A stretch of DNA of 64,000 nucleotides from Microbacter margulisiae (GTDB lineage: Bacteria; Bacteroidota; Bacteroidia; Bacteroidales; Paludibacteraceae): NCBI RefSeq assembly GCF_014192515.1, contig NZ_JACHYB010000002.1, positions 1,116,001-1,180,000 of the forward strand. Direction: 5' to 3'. The notes beneath the pieces are model-generated. The model saw nothing but the letters and a program-made list of their open reading frames with translations, searched no databases and was not told where the DNA came from. Positions 1 through 9,208 of this stretch are shown one piece after another (within the stretch, counting starts at the first letter, position 1; every line of letters begins with the position of its first letter). Both the position numbers and the translations under genes were made by a program.

Positions 1-410
1 CCATAGAGTACCTGACGGATCAGTGATTCTGATGATGAAATATTAACTTCTCCTTCGTCCACCGAAGAGCCGGATACGTACCAACGCCCTTGCTTAATGT
101 AATAAACGACTTTCTTGAATAAATCGGGATAGTACTCCTTCATCATTTCGTAACGCCGAGATCCGGTAAAATTGAAAACATAGTCAGGATACTTCTTGAA
201 CAAATGAAAGTTTTCCGTCATAATGTTTTTGATATACTCATCAATAGATGTGGGATATGTCCAGTTCCATTCCGAATCCAAATGGGAATACCCGATGGTA
301 TATAATACCTTGTCGTGATTCAAATCATACCGTTCACGCCGGTCTATCTGAGAAAATAATAGCAATGGGCATATGCCCCCTAACAATAAAATAAGTAATC
401 TACGCTTCAT
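1..410 (-). CDS. GH38 alpha-mannosidase, N-terminal part (runs off left edge)
   Basis: Only the first 136 codons are present; the start codon is at 408-410 and the 3' end lies outside the window. After a signal peptide (residues 1-20, ending LLLFSQ) comes the GH38 start, with the H-x-D zinc-binding pair at H43/D45 inside YSHLDSEWNW. A second conserved region around residues 110-120 contains D118 (SSVDEGE). In characterised GH38 enzymes the nucleophile aspartate, which also binds zinc, lies at this point. GH38 enzymes remove alpha-linked mannose from N-glycans and mannans. It is the last visible gene of the mannan PUL, 30 bp downstream of the GH125 gene, so co-transcription is likely. The family call is firm; linkage specificity cannot be read from this fragment. 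Confidence 0.9.
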   Translation of the reverse strand, partial: MKRRLLILLLGGICPLLLFSQIDRRERYDLNHDKVLYTIGYSHLDSEWNWTYPTSIDEYIKNIMTENFHLFKKYPDYVFNFTGSRRYEMMKEYYPDLFKKVVYYIKQGRWYVSGSSVDEGEVNISSSESLIRQVLY

Positions 411-440
411 AATAATGATTTTAAATAATTAGTTTTCTGG

Positions 441-1883
441 TTAATAACTTCTTTTCAGCAGCTCGGGATACTTGTGGTCAACCGTAAGGATAAACTCCCC
501 GAACATCGTATTGGCCCACGCAAACCATTTCCGCGTGTATTTCCTCGCATCGTCCTTCCAAAAGGATTCATGGATGAAGCCCGTCCCTGCATCCGTGTCG
601 CGCAGGCTCTGCAGGCTGTATGCCACTTCTTCTTTTTCCATCGAGGTGATCCCCCGCATGATCAGACTCATCGGCCATATCCAGCCCAACCCTACATGGG
701 GGCCACCTATCCCCTCGCCTGCCTTCCCCCTGAAATAATAGGGGTTGCCTTCGCTCCATACAAACCTCCGTGTGTTCTGGTAGATGGGATCGCCTTCCGG
801 AATAAAAGGGCAGAGGTAAGGCAGGGATAGCAAACCGGGAACATTGGCATCGTCCATACAGAGTTGGTTCCCGAAGCCGTCTGCTTCGTATACATATATT
901 TCCCCGTATTCCGGATGTCGTTTCTTCCCGTACTCTTCTACGGCTCGCTTTACTTCTGATGCCAGTCTCCTGCATTTCTGTGCAAAGGAATGGTCACCCG
1001 TCACTTTATCCGATATCTCCGCCAACTGGTGTAAGGATTCAATGGCAAAGAGGTTGGAGGGAATTAAAAAGCTGAATATCGTGGCATCGTCTGATGGCCG
1101 GAAGGTGGAACAGATCATCCCTACGGGCTTGATGGGGCTGCCATAGCCGTTGTTTAATACCGTATCGCTTTGTTTGTCGGTTACCCGTGTAAAGGTGTAG
1201 GGGGTGGTGCCATCCTTGCGTTGTTGTTGTACAAAGGTTTCATAGACCCGGCTCATGGCATACTTCCATTGCTGGTCGAAGATAGTTTGGTTGCCGGTCT
1301 TCTTCCAGTAGTAATAGGCCAAGCGGATCGGGTAGCAGAGCGAATCGATCTCCCATTTCCTTTCATGGAGCTGGGGGATCATCTTCGTGTGGTCACTGTC
1401 CCATTCGCTGCCTGTTGCCCCCTTATTGAACGCATTGGCATAGGGATCGAGCCCTATGCAATAGCTTTGACGCCGTATCACGCCTTCTATCATCAGGCTG
1501 AGCTGGGGATCGTCATTGACCAGCGAAAGGTAGGGATAGACTTGCGCCGAGGAGTCTCGCAACCACATGGCATCGATATCGCCCGTGATGACAAAGGTGT
1601 CGGGTTTCCCTCCTTTCATCGAAAATTCTACGGTCGTATCCAGTGTATTGGGATAACAGTTCTCAAACATCCAGGCAAGTTTCGGATCTTTGATCTTTTG
1701 CTTCATCTGCTCTATGGTGGCTTCCACGGCTTTGGACGTGAAGTTGCGTTTGCCTAAAGGGGGACGCTCTGTCTTATAACTCAGGGATTCCAGCACTCCT
1801 GTATTCCCCATCATCGATCGGCTCAGCGCTACACCTGCCAACACTATCCCACTCTTGCGTATAAAGTCTCTTCGCGTCGTCAT
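441..1883 (-). CDS. GH125 exo-alpha-1,6-mannosidase
   Basis: 480 aa, close to the usual GH125 (formerly DUF1237) length. The N-terminus has a twin-arginine-like signal (TTRRDFIRKSG followed by a hydrophobic stretch to about residue 26), suggesting Tat export to the periplasm. The GH125 hallmark GDIDAMWLRDSSAQ is at residues 101-114, and a second conserved block NGYGSPIKPVGMI lies near the middle. GH125 enzymes hydrolyse alpha-1,6-mannosyl bonds left after the side chains of yeast mannan are trimmed, so it fits between GH76/GH92 and GH38 in this locus. The gene is GC-rich relative to its neighbours: 31 of 60 bases in the line from 1561, by hand count. That composition also produces long antisense open frames. 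Confidence 0.93.
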   Translation of the reverse strand: MTTRRDFIRKSGIVLAGVALSRSMMGNTGVLESLSYKTERPPLGKRNFTSKAVEATIEQMKQKIKDPKLAWMFENCYPNTLDTTVEFSMKGGKPDTFVITGDIDAMWLRDSSAQVYPYLSLVNDDPQLSLMIEGVIRRQSYCIGLDPYANAFNKGATGSEWDSDHTKMIPQLHERKWEIDSLCYPIRLAYYYWKKTGNQTIFDQQWKYAMSRVYETFVQQQRKDGTTPYTFTRVTDKQSDTVLNNGYGSPIKPVGMICSTFRPSDDATIFSFLIPSNLFAIESLHQLAEISDKVTGDHSFAQKCRRLASEVKRAVEEYGKKRHPEYGEIYVYEADGFGNQLCMDDANVPGLLSLPYLCPFIPEGDPIYQNTRRFVWSEGNPYYFRGKAGEGIGGPHVGLGWIWPMSLIMRGITSMEKEEVAYSLQSLRDTDAGTGFIHESFWKDDARKYTRKWFAWANTMFGEFILTVDHKYPELLKRSY

Positions 1884-1896
1884 ATCATCTCAATTA

Positions 1897-3072
1897 TTAT
1901 CTATCAATATCACTTAGTTCTGCGTACAATTCTACCATACAGGCATTATCCAATAACCATTTATACTTGTCCTGCTCCTTCCCAGTCCAGTTTTTACTGA
2001 ATAAGCCATTTGTGTCCCGATCATATTTCCAGGCATACTCTGCATCTTTCGCCATAATTTTAATATAGGTGGCATTATGATCGACCTCAAACAAAGCTTT
2101 TAAACCTCGAAACAATATCACGTTAAACCAGGGAGAATCGTTGTAAAAAAGAATTTCCCGATTTTTAATCTTACGAGATTTAACAAAATAATTAAAAACC
2201 CCTCTTGCAGTCCTTTGAGCATCTTCTAAATACTGTTTCTCTCCCGTTGCTTTATAGAGAAGAACTCCGGCTTCAATCATTTGTCCACTGTTGTAGGTAT
2301 ATTTATTCTTTGCAATATGTCCGTTAAGTGATTCATTATCCCAATAGACGTAATCTGAAGGATCACAAAGGGTATTTTTTGTCCATTTATAGGTTGCTTT
2401 GGCTAAATCAAGATATTTTTTCTGAGACGTAGCCTTGTAAATTTTCATACACAATACAACAGCAGGAGCATTGGAGCACGTATTCTTGGAAAGGTGCTTT
2501 TGTTCACACCAAAAAAGTCCTCCTCCCAGTTTGTCTGACCACCCACTATAAATGAACCTTTGTAACTGAATCGCCCGATTCAAATATGTTGTGTCTTTTG
2601 TCGATGCATAAAGATCCATAAAACTTATCGCTACCCATTCATTATCATCATAAAAACGATCGCTTGGTCCATTAAATTCAGGGTATGATTGATAGCATGC
2701 AGGCTCTCTTTGAGAATTCCAATATTTTGACAACCCAGGTAACAGGGTGCGTTCAAGTAAATGTTTGTATTTTAAATCCTTGGTTACTTTATACAACGAT
2801 ACACACCCGGAAAATACGCCTGAGTAAGGCCATAGGAATGATACCTTTTGTCGTTTATAAACAATCTTATCACTTACAAAACAAGGAACTTTTTGACTTG
2901 TGTCTATCGGATACGTCTCTGTAAACAAATTATCTTTCTTAGCATGATAAAATTGAAAAATATGCTGAAGTGTTATGGCTGCACGAGAAATATTCGTATT
3001 ACCTAAGCTATCCTGACAATGCAAAAGCATCAACGAAAATAAGACAACACAAAGCAAATAATTACGATTCAT
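1897..3072 (-). CDS. GH76 endo-alpha-1,6-mannanase
   Basis: 391 aa with an N-terminal export signal. A cysteine at residue 19 makes a lipoprotein possible, but the lipobox (LLHC) is unusual. The alpha-toroid family GH76 is recognised by the paired catalytic aspartates in FYDDNEW (D142, D143) and by the downstream SNAPAVVLCMKIYKAT and TYNSGQMIEAG blocks. GH76 enzymes cut the alpha-1,6-mannan backbone internally. A second GH76 lies at 23133-24263; the two are clearly different proteins, so they may act on different chain lengths or on opposite sides of the outer membrane. It lies 14 bp upstream of the GH125 gene and is AT-rich compared with it. Confidence 0.9.
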   Translation of the reverse strand: MNRNYLLCVVLFSLMLLHCQDSLGNTNISRAAITLQHIFQFYHAKKDNLFTETYPIDTSQKVPCFVSDKIVYKRQKVSFLWPYSGVFSGCVSLYKVTKDLKYKHLLERTLLPGLSKYWNSQREPACYQSYPEFNGPSDRFYDDNEWVAISFMDLYASTKDTTYLNRAIQLQRFIYSGWSDKLGGGLFWCEQKHLSKNTCSNAPAVVLCMKIYKATSQKKYLDLAKATYKWTKNTLCDPSDYVYWDNESLNGHIAKNKYTYNSGQMIEAGVLLYKATGEKQYLEDAQRTARGVFNYFVKSRKIKNREILFYNDSPWFNVILFRGLKALFEVDHNATYIKIMAKDAEYAWKYDRDTNGLFSKNWTGKEQDKYKWLLDNACMVELYAELSDIDR

Positions 3073-3107
3073 AAAGGTATGAGTCTAAACAAATTATTTT
3101 ATACGCA

Positions 3108-5186
3108 TTATTTAATAACAGGAAAAGCACTGATTCTCAACCTCGCAGCTCCCATTGGGATTAGATCAACCTCAACTTCCGGTTCTGTTGAACTTACAGG
3201 ACTATCCATTAAAGCTCCACATAGTCCGTTTTGGTCGAGTTTCCACGACGGGATCTGTTTTGCCTTCGCTTTAATTACAATAGGAGCGGACGAAGGAGTA
3301 AAAGGAAAATTATCTTTCGGCCAGGCCTTCTTTTCTACTTTAAATGATTTAGCCAGATTATTAGGATCCAAAATTAACCCATAATTCCATGGCGATTTAG
3401 GGAAAATCTCCCAGGATGGCCACTGGGCTTTATCGACACCTTGTTGCCACTTGGAATCGCTAATAGCTGTAGCATCACTGGCTTCTTTAACATAGTCTTC
3501 CTTTATTTTCAATGAAAAAGTAAGAGGTCCATAATTTACACTCACGCTATTGTGATTGTTTACCCATCGCTGAATCTTTATTTTCATGGGCATTGTTAAT
3601 GCAATATGATCTCCTCTCTCCCACTGTCTGGTTATAACAACAATTTTCCCGGCAGGAGGATCTGTTAAAAGAGATTTGCCATTTAATTGTATAATAGCAT
3701 GATTGCACCATTCTGGTATCCGTAAATAAAGAGGGAATGTTACTCCATTTTTCATGGATAGCTCAATTCTAACTTTGTCATCAAAAGGATAGTGTGTTTG
3801 TTCATTAAAAGTTACCTCCGTCCCATCGCCAACTTTTATTTTTGCTTCACTTGCAGCATACAATGCTATAAATGCACCGTTATCAGGAGTTGCCATCCAT
3901 AAATTTTCTGCATAATATGGCCAACCTTGTCCATGATTATGCTGACAACAGCGACTGCTAAAAGGGTTCATCATAAGAAACGGGCCCGCATCCATTACAC
4001 CAGGACTATGGTTCTTATCATCGCTCACAACCATATTAGGTGCCGTTAAATATCTCAATGCCTTAAAATCAGGAGTCAAAGCTGCCGGAAAAGTATTAAA
4101 TGCTACGTCTTCTGCATGATCTGCCCAAAAGGAATTTCCTGTAATACGCAGCATATTTTCGTCTGAATTCATTTGTTCAACGATTCCGCATGTTTCAATG
4201 CATTGATGAGGATCACTATACCCTGGACGGGCAACTTCATCTGCACCAAACATTCCTCCAGGAACTTGACCAAAATATTTACGAATAATACGGAATATAT
4301 CGTACGAAGCCTCTAAATCGCTTGAATCTTTCGAAAGTTCATAATACTCGGCTGGCTCTCTAAATCCTTGAGCAACATTTACATTATGCCAGTCAGGCAA
4401 TAATCTGTACCATGAAGGATCATTATTGCCATGAGGAGTATCACGTGATTCCCAATTTGTCATACAATGATGTATTTTTTGTGCCAGATCTAACAGAAAC
4501 GGGGCGCCAGTACGATTGTATAACCAAAAAACACTATATAAATTATCCCCGGCACGAAGTCCTTCCCAGTATCCTTTCAAAAAATCTTTATCGGGAATGG
4601 CGTTCTGGTACTGAAAAAATCGCGTCATTAGGTCAATAACACGGTGATCATGTGAAAAATCATAATAAGACTGCAAACAATACAACATGATCATATTCCC
4701 CCAAAAATTTCGATAGCCATTCTCAAAATGGAGCGGGCCAAAATCTCCATTGGGACGTTGACTGTTAAGTACGCCGTTAATCCACACCTTGGTTTCTGCA
4801 AGCATCTTGGGATCACGAAGGATATATGCTAAATCCCCATATCCCTTCAACCAATAGGGCACTTCTTCCCAACCCCAGGCTCCTTTGCCATTTTTTGAAA
4901 GCCATGCATTCCCTTTCTTTTGAAGCCAGGCGCTAATTTGTTCCAAATGTCCATTTAGGCCATGCTGCTGCCGAACTAAGCATGCTTGAACCCATCCTTT
5001 AGGGCTAATATCTCCAATAGGCAATTTGATATACATACTAGGGATAAGAGGAGCTCTATTACTTACATAATATGCATTTTTTTGTGTAGTACTTGGGTGA
5101 TCTACAATGCGAACACTTGTACGTGAAATACCTTTACATACAAACGCAAACAATACAACTATCTGCAATATCAATAACTTTTTCAT
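3108..5186 (-). CDS. GH127-like (DUF1680) glycosidase, putative beta-L-arabinofuranosidase family
   Basis: 692 aa with an N-terminal signal peptide. An alpha-barrel catalytic domain is followed by beta-sandwich segments (residues about 440-692). The metal-binding cysteine/glutamate signature of the GH127 group is visible: E331-T-C333 in CIETCGIVEQM, and C413-C414 in SSRCCQHNHGQGWPYY. Characterised members are zinc-dependent beta-L-arabinofuranosidases, but this superfamily (GH127, GH146 and relatives) also holds enzymes of other or unknown specificity. Plain arabinofuranose is unexpected in a mannan locus, so the substrate should be left open; another furanose decoration is possible. The gene lies within the minus-strand PUL, 36 bp upstream of GH76. 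Confidence 0.82.
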   Translation of the reverse strand: MKKLLILQIVVLFAFVCKGISRTSVRIVDHPSTTQKNAYYVSNRAPLIPSMYIKLPIGDISPKGWVQACLVRQQHGLNGHLEQISAWLQKKGNAWLSKNGKGAWGWEEVPYWLKGYGDLAYILRDPKMLAETKVWINGVLNSQRPNGDFGPLHFENGYRNFWGNMIMLYCLQSYYDFSHDHRVIDLMTRFFQYQNAIPDKDFLKGYWEGLRAGDNLYSVFWLYNRTGAPFLLDLAQKIHHCMTNWESRDTPHGNNDPSWYRLLPDWHNVNVAQGFREPAEYYELSKDSSDLEASYDIFRIIRKYFGQVPGGMFGADEVARPGYSDPHQCIETCGIVEQMNSDENMLRITGNSFWADHAEDVAFNTFPAALTPDFKALRYLTAPNMVVSDDKNHSPGVMDAGPFLMMNPFSSRCCQHNHGQGWPYYAENLWMATPDNGAFIALYAASEAKIKVGDGTEVTFNEQTHYPFDDKVRIELSMKNGVTFPLYLRIPEWCNHAIIQLNGKSLLTDPPAGKIVVITRQWERGDHIALTMPMKIKIQRWVNNHNSVSVNYGPLTFSLKIKEDYVKEASDATAISDSKWQQGVDKAQWPSWEIFPKSPWNYGLILDPNNLAKSFKVEKKAWPKDNFPFTPSSAPIVIKAKAKQIPSWKLDQNGLCGALMDSPVSSTEPEVEVDLIPMGAARLRISAFPVIK

Positions 5187-5237
5187 ATTTATCTTAATCT
5201 GCTGAAATTCAATTTTATATTTATACGAGTCAAACCT

Positions 5238-6407
5238 TTATTTTTCAACAGAGAATTTATAGATAGAATATGTTGCGTATTTCTTTCCGGGCTTTAGCAC
5301 AATGGATGGGAAATTCTTGTGGTTTGGAGCATCCGGATAGTGTTGTGTTTCCAGACAGAATGCCGTGCGGTAACCGTCTTTTATATTCTTATTTTGAAGG
5401 ATATTGTTTCCTGCCATGAAATTCCCGCTGTAGAACTGAAGCCCCGGCTCAACAGTATAAACATCCATTTGTATACCTGATTTGTCACCAATAACTGTTG
5501 CTGCATGGAACAGGCTGCCTGCTTTGGGATTATTCAATACATAGTTGACATCATAGCCTTTTCCGTAAGCCAGCTGGGTATTCTTTTCCCCAATGCGTTT
5601 CCCTATGGCCGTTAAGGTACGGAAATCAAACGGTGTTCCTGCCACTGAATCAAACTTGCCGGTTGGAATCTGAGTGGAATCCACAGGAGTAACCTGGTCG
5701 GCATTCAGTTGAAGCTCCTGGTTGTCGATGGTTCCGCTGCCTTCTCCGTTAAGGTTGAAGTAGGAGTGGTTTGTCAGGCTGACCAGGGTTGTTTTGTCCG
5801 TCTGGGCTTCATAACTAATTTTTAATGCATTGTCTGATCCCAGGGTATAGGTCACATGAATCTGCAGGTTTCCCGGGTAATTCGCTTGCCCGTCTTTTGA
5901 CAGGTAGCTCAGTTCCACCGTTGAGTCATTGGGTTGTGTAGCATCCCAGACCACATCCTGGTAACCGGGTTCCCCACCATGTAATGAGTTGGGTGGATTG
6001 TTGATGGCCAGATGGTATGTCTTTCCGCCTAAAGTAAACATTCCTTTGGCAATCCGGTTGGCCACACGCCCGATAATGGCTCCATAGAAACGATCGGGAG
6101 AAGTAACGTATTCCTTCACATTTGTGAAGCCTATGATTACATCTGTCGGTACATTGTTTTTGTCGGGAACGACGATGCTCACCAGCCGTGCTCCGTAATT
6201 GGTGATAGCCACCTGCATGCCATTCTTGTTTTTCAGGAGATAGAGGCTCGTTGTTTTCCCGTTAATGGTGTCTGCAAAATTCTTTGCCTGCAAGACGGGT
6301 ACGCCGGGATTGGCACTTTGTTGTTGATTGGTTGCCGTATGCGACTTGCATGAAGCCAGCATGGCAATCGTAAGGCTTAGCCATACATAATGTTGAATGT
6401 TTTTCAT
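5238..6407 (-). CDS. galM: Aldose 1-epimerase lipoprotein
   Basis: 389 aa. A lipoprotein signal ends in LASC (C20), so the enzyme is probably anchored in the periplasm. The galactose mutarotase fold is recognised from NSLHGGEPGYQDVVW and SLTNHSYFNLNG, which carry the catalytic histidines. A C-terminal AFCLETQHYPDAPNH block carries the conserved glutamate. It interconverts alpha and beta anomers of free aldoses released by glycosidases. Its place directly after the GH27 alpha-galactosidase in transcription order suggests it acts on galactose freed by that enzyme, which is an inference from context. The 129-bp gap upstream (6408-6536) shows no gene. Confidence 0.9.
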   Translation of the reverse strand: MKNIQHYVWLSLTIAMLASCKSHTATNQQQSANPGVPVLQAKNFADTINGKTTSLYLLKNKNGMQVAITNYGARLVSIVVPDKNNVPTDVIIGFTNVKEYVTSPDRFYGAIIGRVANRIAKGMFTLGGKTYHLAINNPPNSLHGGEPGYQDVVWDATQPNDSTVELSYLSKDGQANYPGNLQIHVTYTLGSDNALKISYEAQTDKTTLVSLTNHSYFNLNGEGSGTIDNQELQLNADQVTPVDSTQIPTGKFDSVAGTPFDFRTLTAIGKRIGEKNTQLAYGKGYDVNYVLNNPKAGSLFHAATVIGDKSGIQMDVYTVEPGLQFYSGNFMAGNNILQNKNIKDGYRTAFCLETQHYPDAPNHKNFPSIVLKPGKKYATYSIYKFSVEK

Positions 6408-6536
6408 ATTACTCTCATTTTAGAAATTAGTGTGTTATTTGAGCTTATACATTTTTGCTATGGATAAAAAAAATCAGAAGGCATAAACAATAGTATTTTA
6501 ACTATAATCTTATAAAATCGATTGCATCATCCAGCA

Positions 6537-7736
6537 TTAATATTTGCGCTTACCTTTTTTTTGTTTTGAAAGATACACCATTAGAACATCATGGGAAGGA
6601 ACCGTGCCTTTTAATGCTTTCTGGGTTGTTCCCATCGCTTTGTTGGTCCATAAATCCACAATAGCATACCGTTGTGTATTGGCATTTAGTTCCCGGTTGG
6701 ATAACGTGTCTTTTACTACATTTGCTTTCCAGTCAAAATCGATAGCTTTAGGTTCAGCCGCCCGGTTCAGGAAACAGATAGCCCAGTCTCCACCTTCCAA
6801 CGGTTTCATCCATGTTTCCACGCTGTCTTTAACTTCATAGCGCAATGCCTGTATCCCCAATGAATCCTGATCGACGGCAATGACACCCCGGTTGGTTAAG
6901 ATATCACGGGTCTCTTCGCTCATGTGGCGCAGGTCATTTCCTGCGATAAGGGGAGCGGCAAGCATAGCCCACATGGAAAAATGGGCACGGTCTTCATTAA
7001 CCGGCATACCATTGCCCACCTCGAGCATGTCCGGATCATTCCAATGTCCCGGCCCTGCATATTGGCGCAAGTTGACTTCTTTGTCGATGATTTGAGAAAC
7101 AGATCCCCAATGGCAGTCAATATCTCCGGTAGTACGCCATAGTTCGGCAATGGGAGCTCCCCATAGCCAGGGTTGATTGGTTCCCCATTCACACATGCTG
7201 AATACAATCGGACGGTGTGTGGCAGCCAATGCTTTGCTCATCGTGGTGTAGGCTTCCCTGGCATTGATTCCTTCCGTGTTGCACCAGTCGTATTTTAAAT
7301 AATCTACTTCCCATGAAGCATACGTAAGTGCATCCTGGTATTCATGCCCCCGGGTTCCCGGATATCCGGCACAGGTTTTCGTACCGGCACAGTTGTAAAT
7401 ACCAAACTTTAATCCTTTGGAGTGAATATAATCGCCGAGGGCTTTCATCCCATCGGGAAACTTTTTAGGATCTGCCTGGAGGTTCTGGAGTGAATCACGT
7501 GTTGGAGAGAGCCAGCAATCATCAAGTACCAGATACTTGTATCCGGCATCGCGCATGCCGGAAGAGACCATGGCATCGGCCATCTCTTTGATCATCTTTT
7601 CGTTGATGTTGCTCTTAAAGGTATTCCAACTGTTCCAACCCATGGGCGGCGTCAGGGCAAGCCCGGGATATTTCTGTGCCAAAGCTGCTGAGGCAACTGC
7701 TGCAAAAAACAAAAATGCAAATGTGAACTTTTTCAT
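6537..7736 (-). CDS. GH27 alpha-galactosidase
   Basis: 399 aa with a signal peptide cleaved near residue 20 (ALAQ). The GH27 hallmarks are all visible: PPMGWNSWNTF (31-40), the LDDCW strand (71-75), the nucleophile in YLKYDWC (D150) and the acid/base in RTTGDIDCHW (D205). The family removes terminal alpha-galactose, and some members act on alpha-N-acetylgalactosamine or beta-L-arabinopyranose. Galactose on the substrate would fit galactomannan-type fungal walls. A 264-bp upstream gap with a pair of 21-bp-spaced direct repeats (7848-7884) suggests this gene may have its own regulated promoter within the PUL. Confidence 0.93.
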   Translation of the reverse strand: MKKFTFAFLFFAAVASAALAQKYPGLALTPPMGWNSWNTFKSNINEKMIKEMADAMVSSGMRDAGYKYLVLDDCWLSPTRDSLQNLQADPKKFPDGMKALGDYIHSKGLKFGIYNCAGTKTCAGYPGTRGHEYQDALTYASWEVDYLKYDWCNTEGINAREAYTTMSKALAATHRPIVFSMCEWGTNQPWLWGAPIAELWRTTGDIDCHWGSVSQIIDKEVNLRQYAGPGHWNDPDMLEVGNGMPVNEDRAHFSMWAMLAAPLIAGNDLRHMSEETRDILTNRGVIAVDQDSLGIQALRYEVKDSVETWMKPLEGGDWAICFLNRAAEPKAIDFDWKANVVKDTLSNRELNANTQRYAIVDLWTNKAMGTTQKALKGTVPSHDVLMVYLSKQKKGKRKY

Positions 7737-8000
7737 AATTGATTGTTTTATGTGAAATCGATTGATGAGGCTATCTCCACAGAGAAAATCTGAATATTCA
7801 CCTTTTACTTCAAAAACAATATTTACAAATATTCCCTGCTAGCTCTCAATGTGAGTTTTTAACTCCTAAATGTGAGCTTCTAATCAATTCTGCAATGTCA
7901 AATAATTTTTAAATCTTTATTTCGTTATCAGTTTAGTAATCAGCACTCCATTTATTGCCATAGAGTATAAATCAAAGATTTACAGGCAAAGACATTTCAA
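7737..8000. other. Intergenic gap upstream of GH27 gene
   Basis: No open frame or RNA gene is recognisable in these 264 bp. The segment is AT-rich. Apart from the 21-bp-spaced direct repeat pair annotated separately, I see nothing distinctive and no clear TAnnTTTG box on the minus strand. Confidence 0.5.
7848..7884. repeat. Direct repeat pair, 21-bp spacing, possible operator
   Basis: AATGTGAGTTTTTAAC at 7848-7863 is followed by AATGTGAGCTTCTAAT at 7869-7884, matching at 13 of 16 positions. The start-to-start distance is 21 bp, two turns of B-DNA, as expected for a pair of activator or repressor sites. The pair lies 112-148 bp upstream of the GH27 start codon. A related string, AGTGTGAGCTTTAGG, occurs near 20553, upstream of the GtaA-like gene. 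Confidence 0.4.
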
Positions 8001-9065
8001 TCATTGTACGCCATTCAGCTTTTTAATCAAATCAACTTCATCCTGAAGATAAGGGCGTCCATCTTTATGAAAAATATCATGAAACCATACTTTGGGATCC
8101 TTCCCATCAGGCATGGGAGTATCCCAAGCATACTTCGTATTAGTCTTTCCTGTAACTAATCCCCAATTTATAGCTCCTACATTTTCAGCTTTCAACATTG
8201 GCATAATATTTGAAAAACGGCTATCCCGGGTTCGTGCCATGTATTCTGTACAAATCAGAGGACGCCCAAACGATTTTAGAATCTGAACCACACGTAAATG
8301 CCAGATAGGAGCTTCATAATCATGATATGTAATGATATCAGAATTCGCCACCTGAAACTCATTTAACTTCTCAAGGTCCCAATTCCAAAGTCCGGCACTT
8401 ATAGGCTGATCCGGATGCACTGCACGTGCCCATTGAAATACACTTTTCAATAATGGGAAAGAGGAATTCCCTTTACCTGAATTTCCTGGTTCATTATATA
8501 AATCCCATAATAAAATCCTTTTGTCATGTGCAAAATATTGCATCACATCTGTAACATACTTTTTCAATTCAGGGAAACAGGCCCTGTCTTTATATGCAGG
8601 AACACCTGGATCCTGCACCCATTCTGAATTATGAATACCAACCCGGGGAGCCGGCTGCTTCCCTTCTTTGGGATGGCTATTCCAACAGTCATCAAAAAAA
8701 ACAAAAATCGTTTGAATGTGATGTTTTGCTGCGATTGAAAGATATTGGGACACCCTTTGTTTAAACCCGGCAGGATCTTCTTTCCAGGCTAAACTATGCA
8801 AAAAAACACGCATCGTATTAAACCCGATATTTTCAGCCCATCCTAACTCCCTATCTATCGTTTGAGGATCAAAGGTGTCTTTTTGCCACATTTCAAGTTG
8901 ATTGACCGCTGTACTCGGGATAAAGTCCGCACCAGAAATCCATTTATGCTGAGCATACCATGCATTTACGCGTTGTGCTGACCAAACTTTACTATTTTGT
9001 GCATATAAATTTAGATATCCCATTAAGAACACAAAGAGAGACAAATATTTAATTGACTTTTTCAT
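8001..9065 (-). CDS. GH5-like cellulase-family glycoside hydrolase
   Basis: 354 aa with a signal peptide (cleavage near residue 22, YAQ). The TIM-barrel clan A pattern is clear. The acid/base glutamate E192 is in LLWDLYNEPGN after strand 4. The likely nucleophile E274 is in ICTEYMAR at strand 7. An arginine in NTMRVFLH (residue 86) matches the conserved strand-3 arginine. Such proteins are often labelled 1,4-beta-xylanase, but the specificity is not visible; a beta-mannanase or a beta-glycosidase acting on a glycan core is possible. It lies within the minus-strand PUL between GH31 and GH27, with gaps of 143 and 264 bp. Confidence 0.8.
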   Translation of the reverse strand: MKKSIKYLSLFVFLMGYLNLYAQNSKVWSAQRVNAWYAQHKWISGADFIPSTAVNQLEMWQKDTFDPQTIDRELGWAENIGFNTMRVFLHSLAWKEDPAGFKQRVSQYLSIAAKHHIQTIFVFFDDCWNSHPKEGKQPAPRVGIHNSEWVQDPGVPAYKDRACFPELKKYVTDVMQYFAHDKRILLWDLYNEPGNSGKGNSSFPLLKSVFQWARAVHPDQPISAGLWNWDLEKLNEFQVANSDIITYHDYEAPIWHLRVVQILKSFGRPLICTEYMARTRDSRFSNIMPMLKAENVGAINWGLVTGKTNTKYAWDTPMPDGKDPKVWFHDIFHKDGRPYLQDEVDLIKKLNGVQ

Positions 9066-9208
9066 AATAAATTATTTTATAAAATCCGAACTTACATTTT
9101 CTGAGAATCAAAATTTCTCATCGTACAATTGATTCAAAAAATACTTTATCTCTTCTGGCGTACAAAAGAGCAAGGCAATATTTTTTAAAATAGAACTGTT
9201 CCCATGAG

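Noticed and set aside
1170..1757. 195-codon plus-strand frame opposite the GH125 gene
   Set aside because: It is a shadow frame; the GH125 motifs and export signal are on the minus strand.
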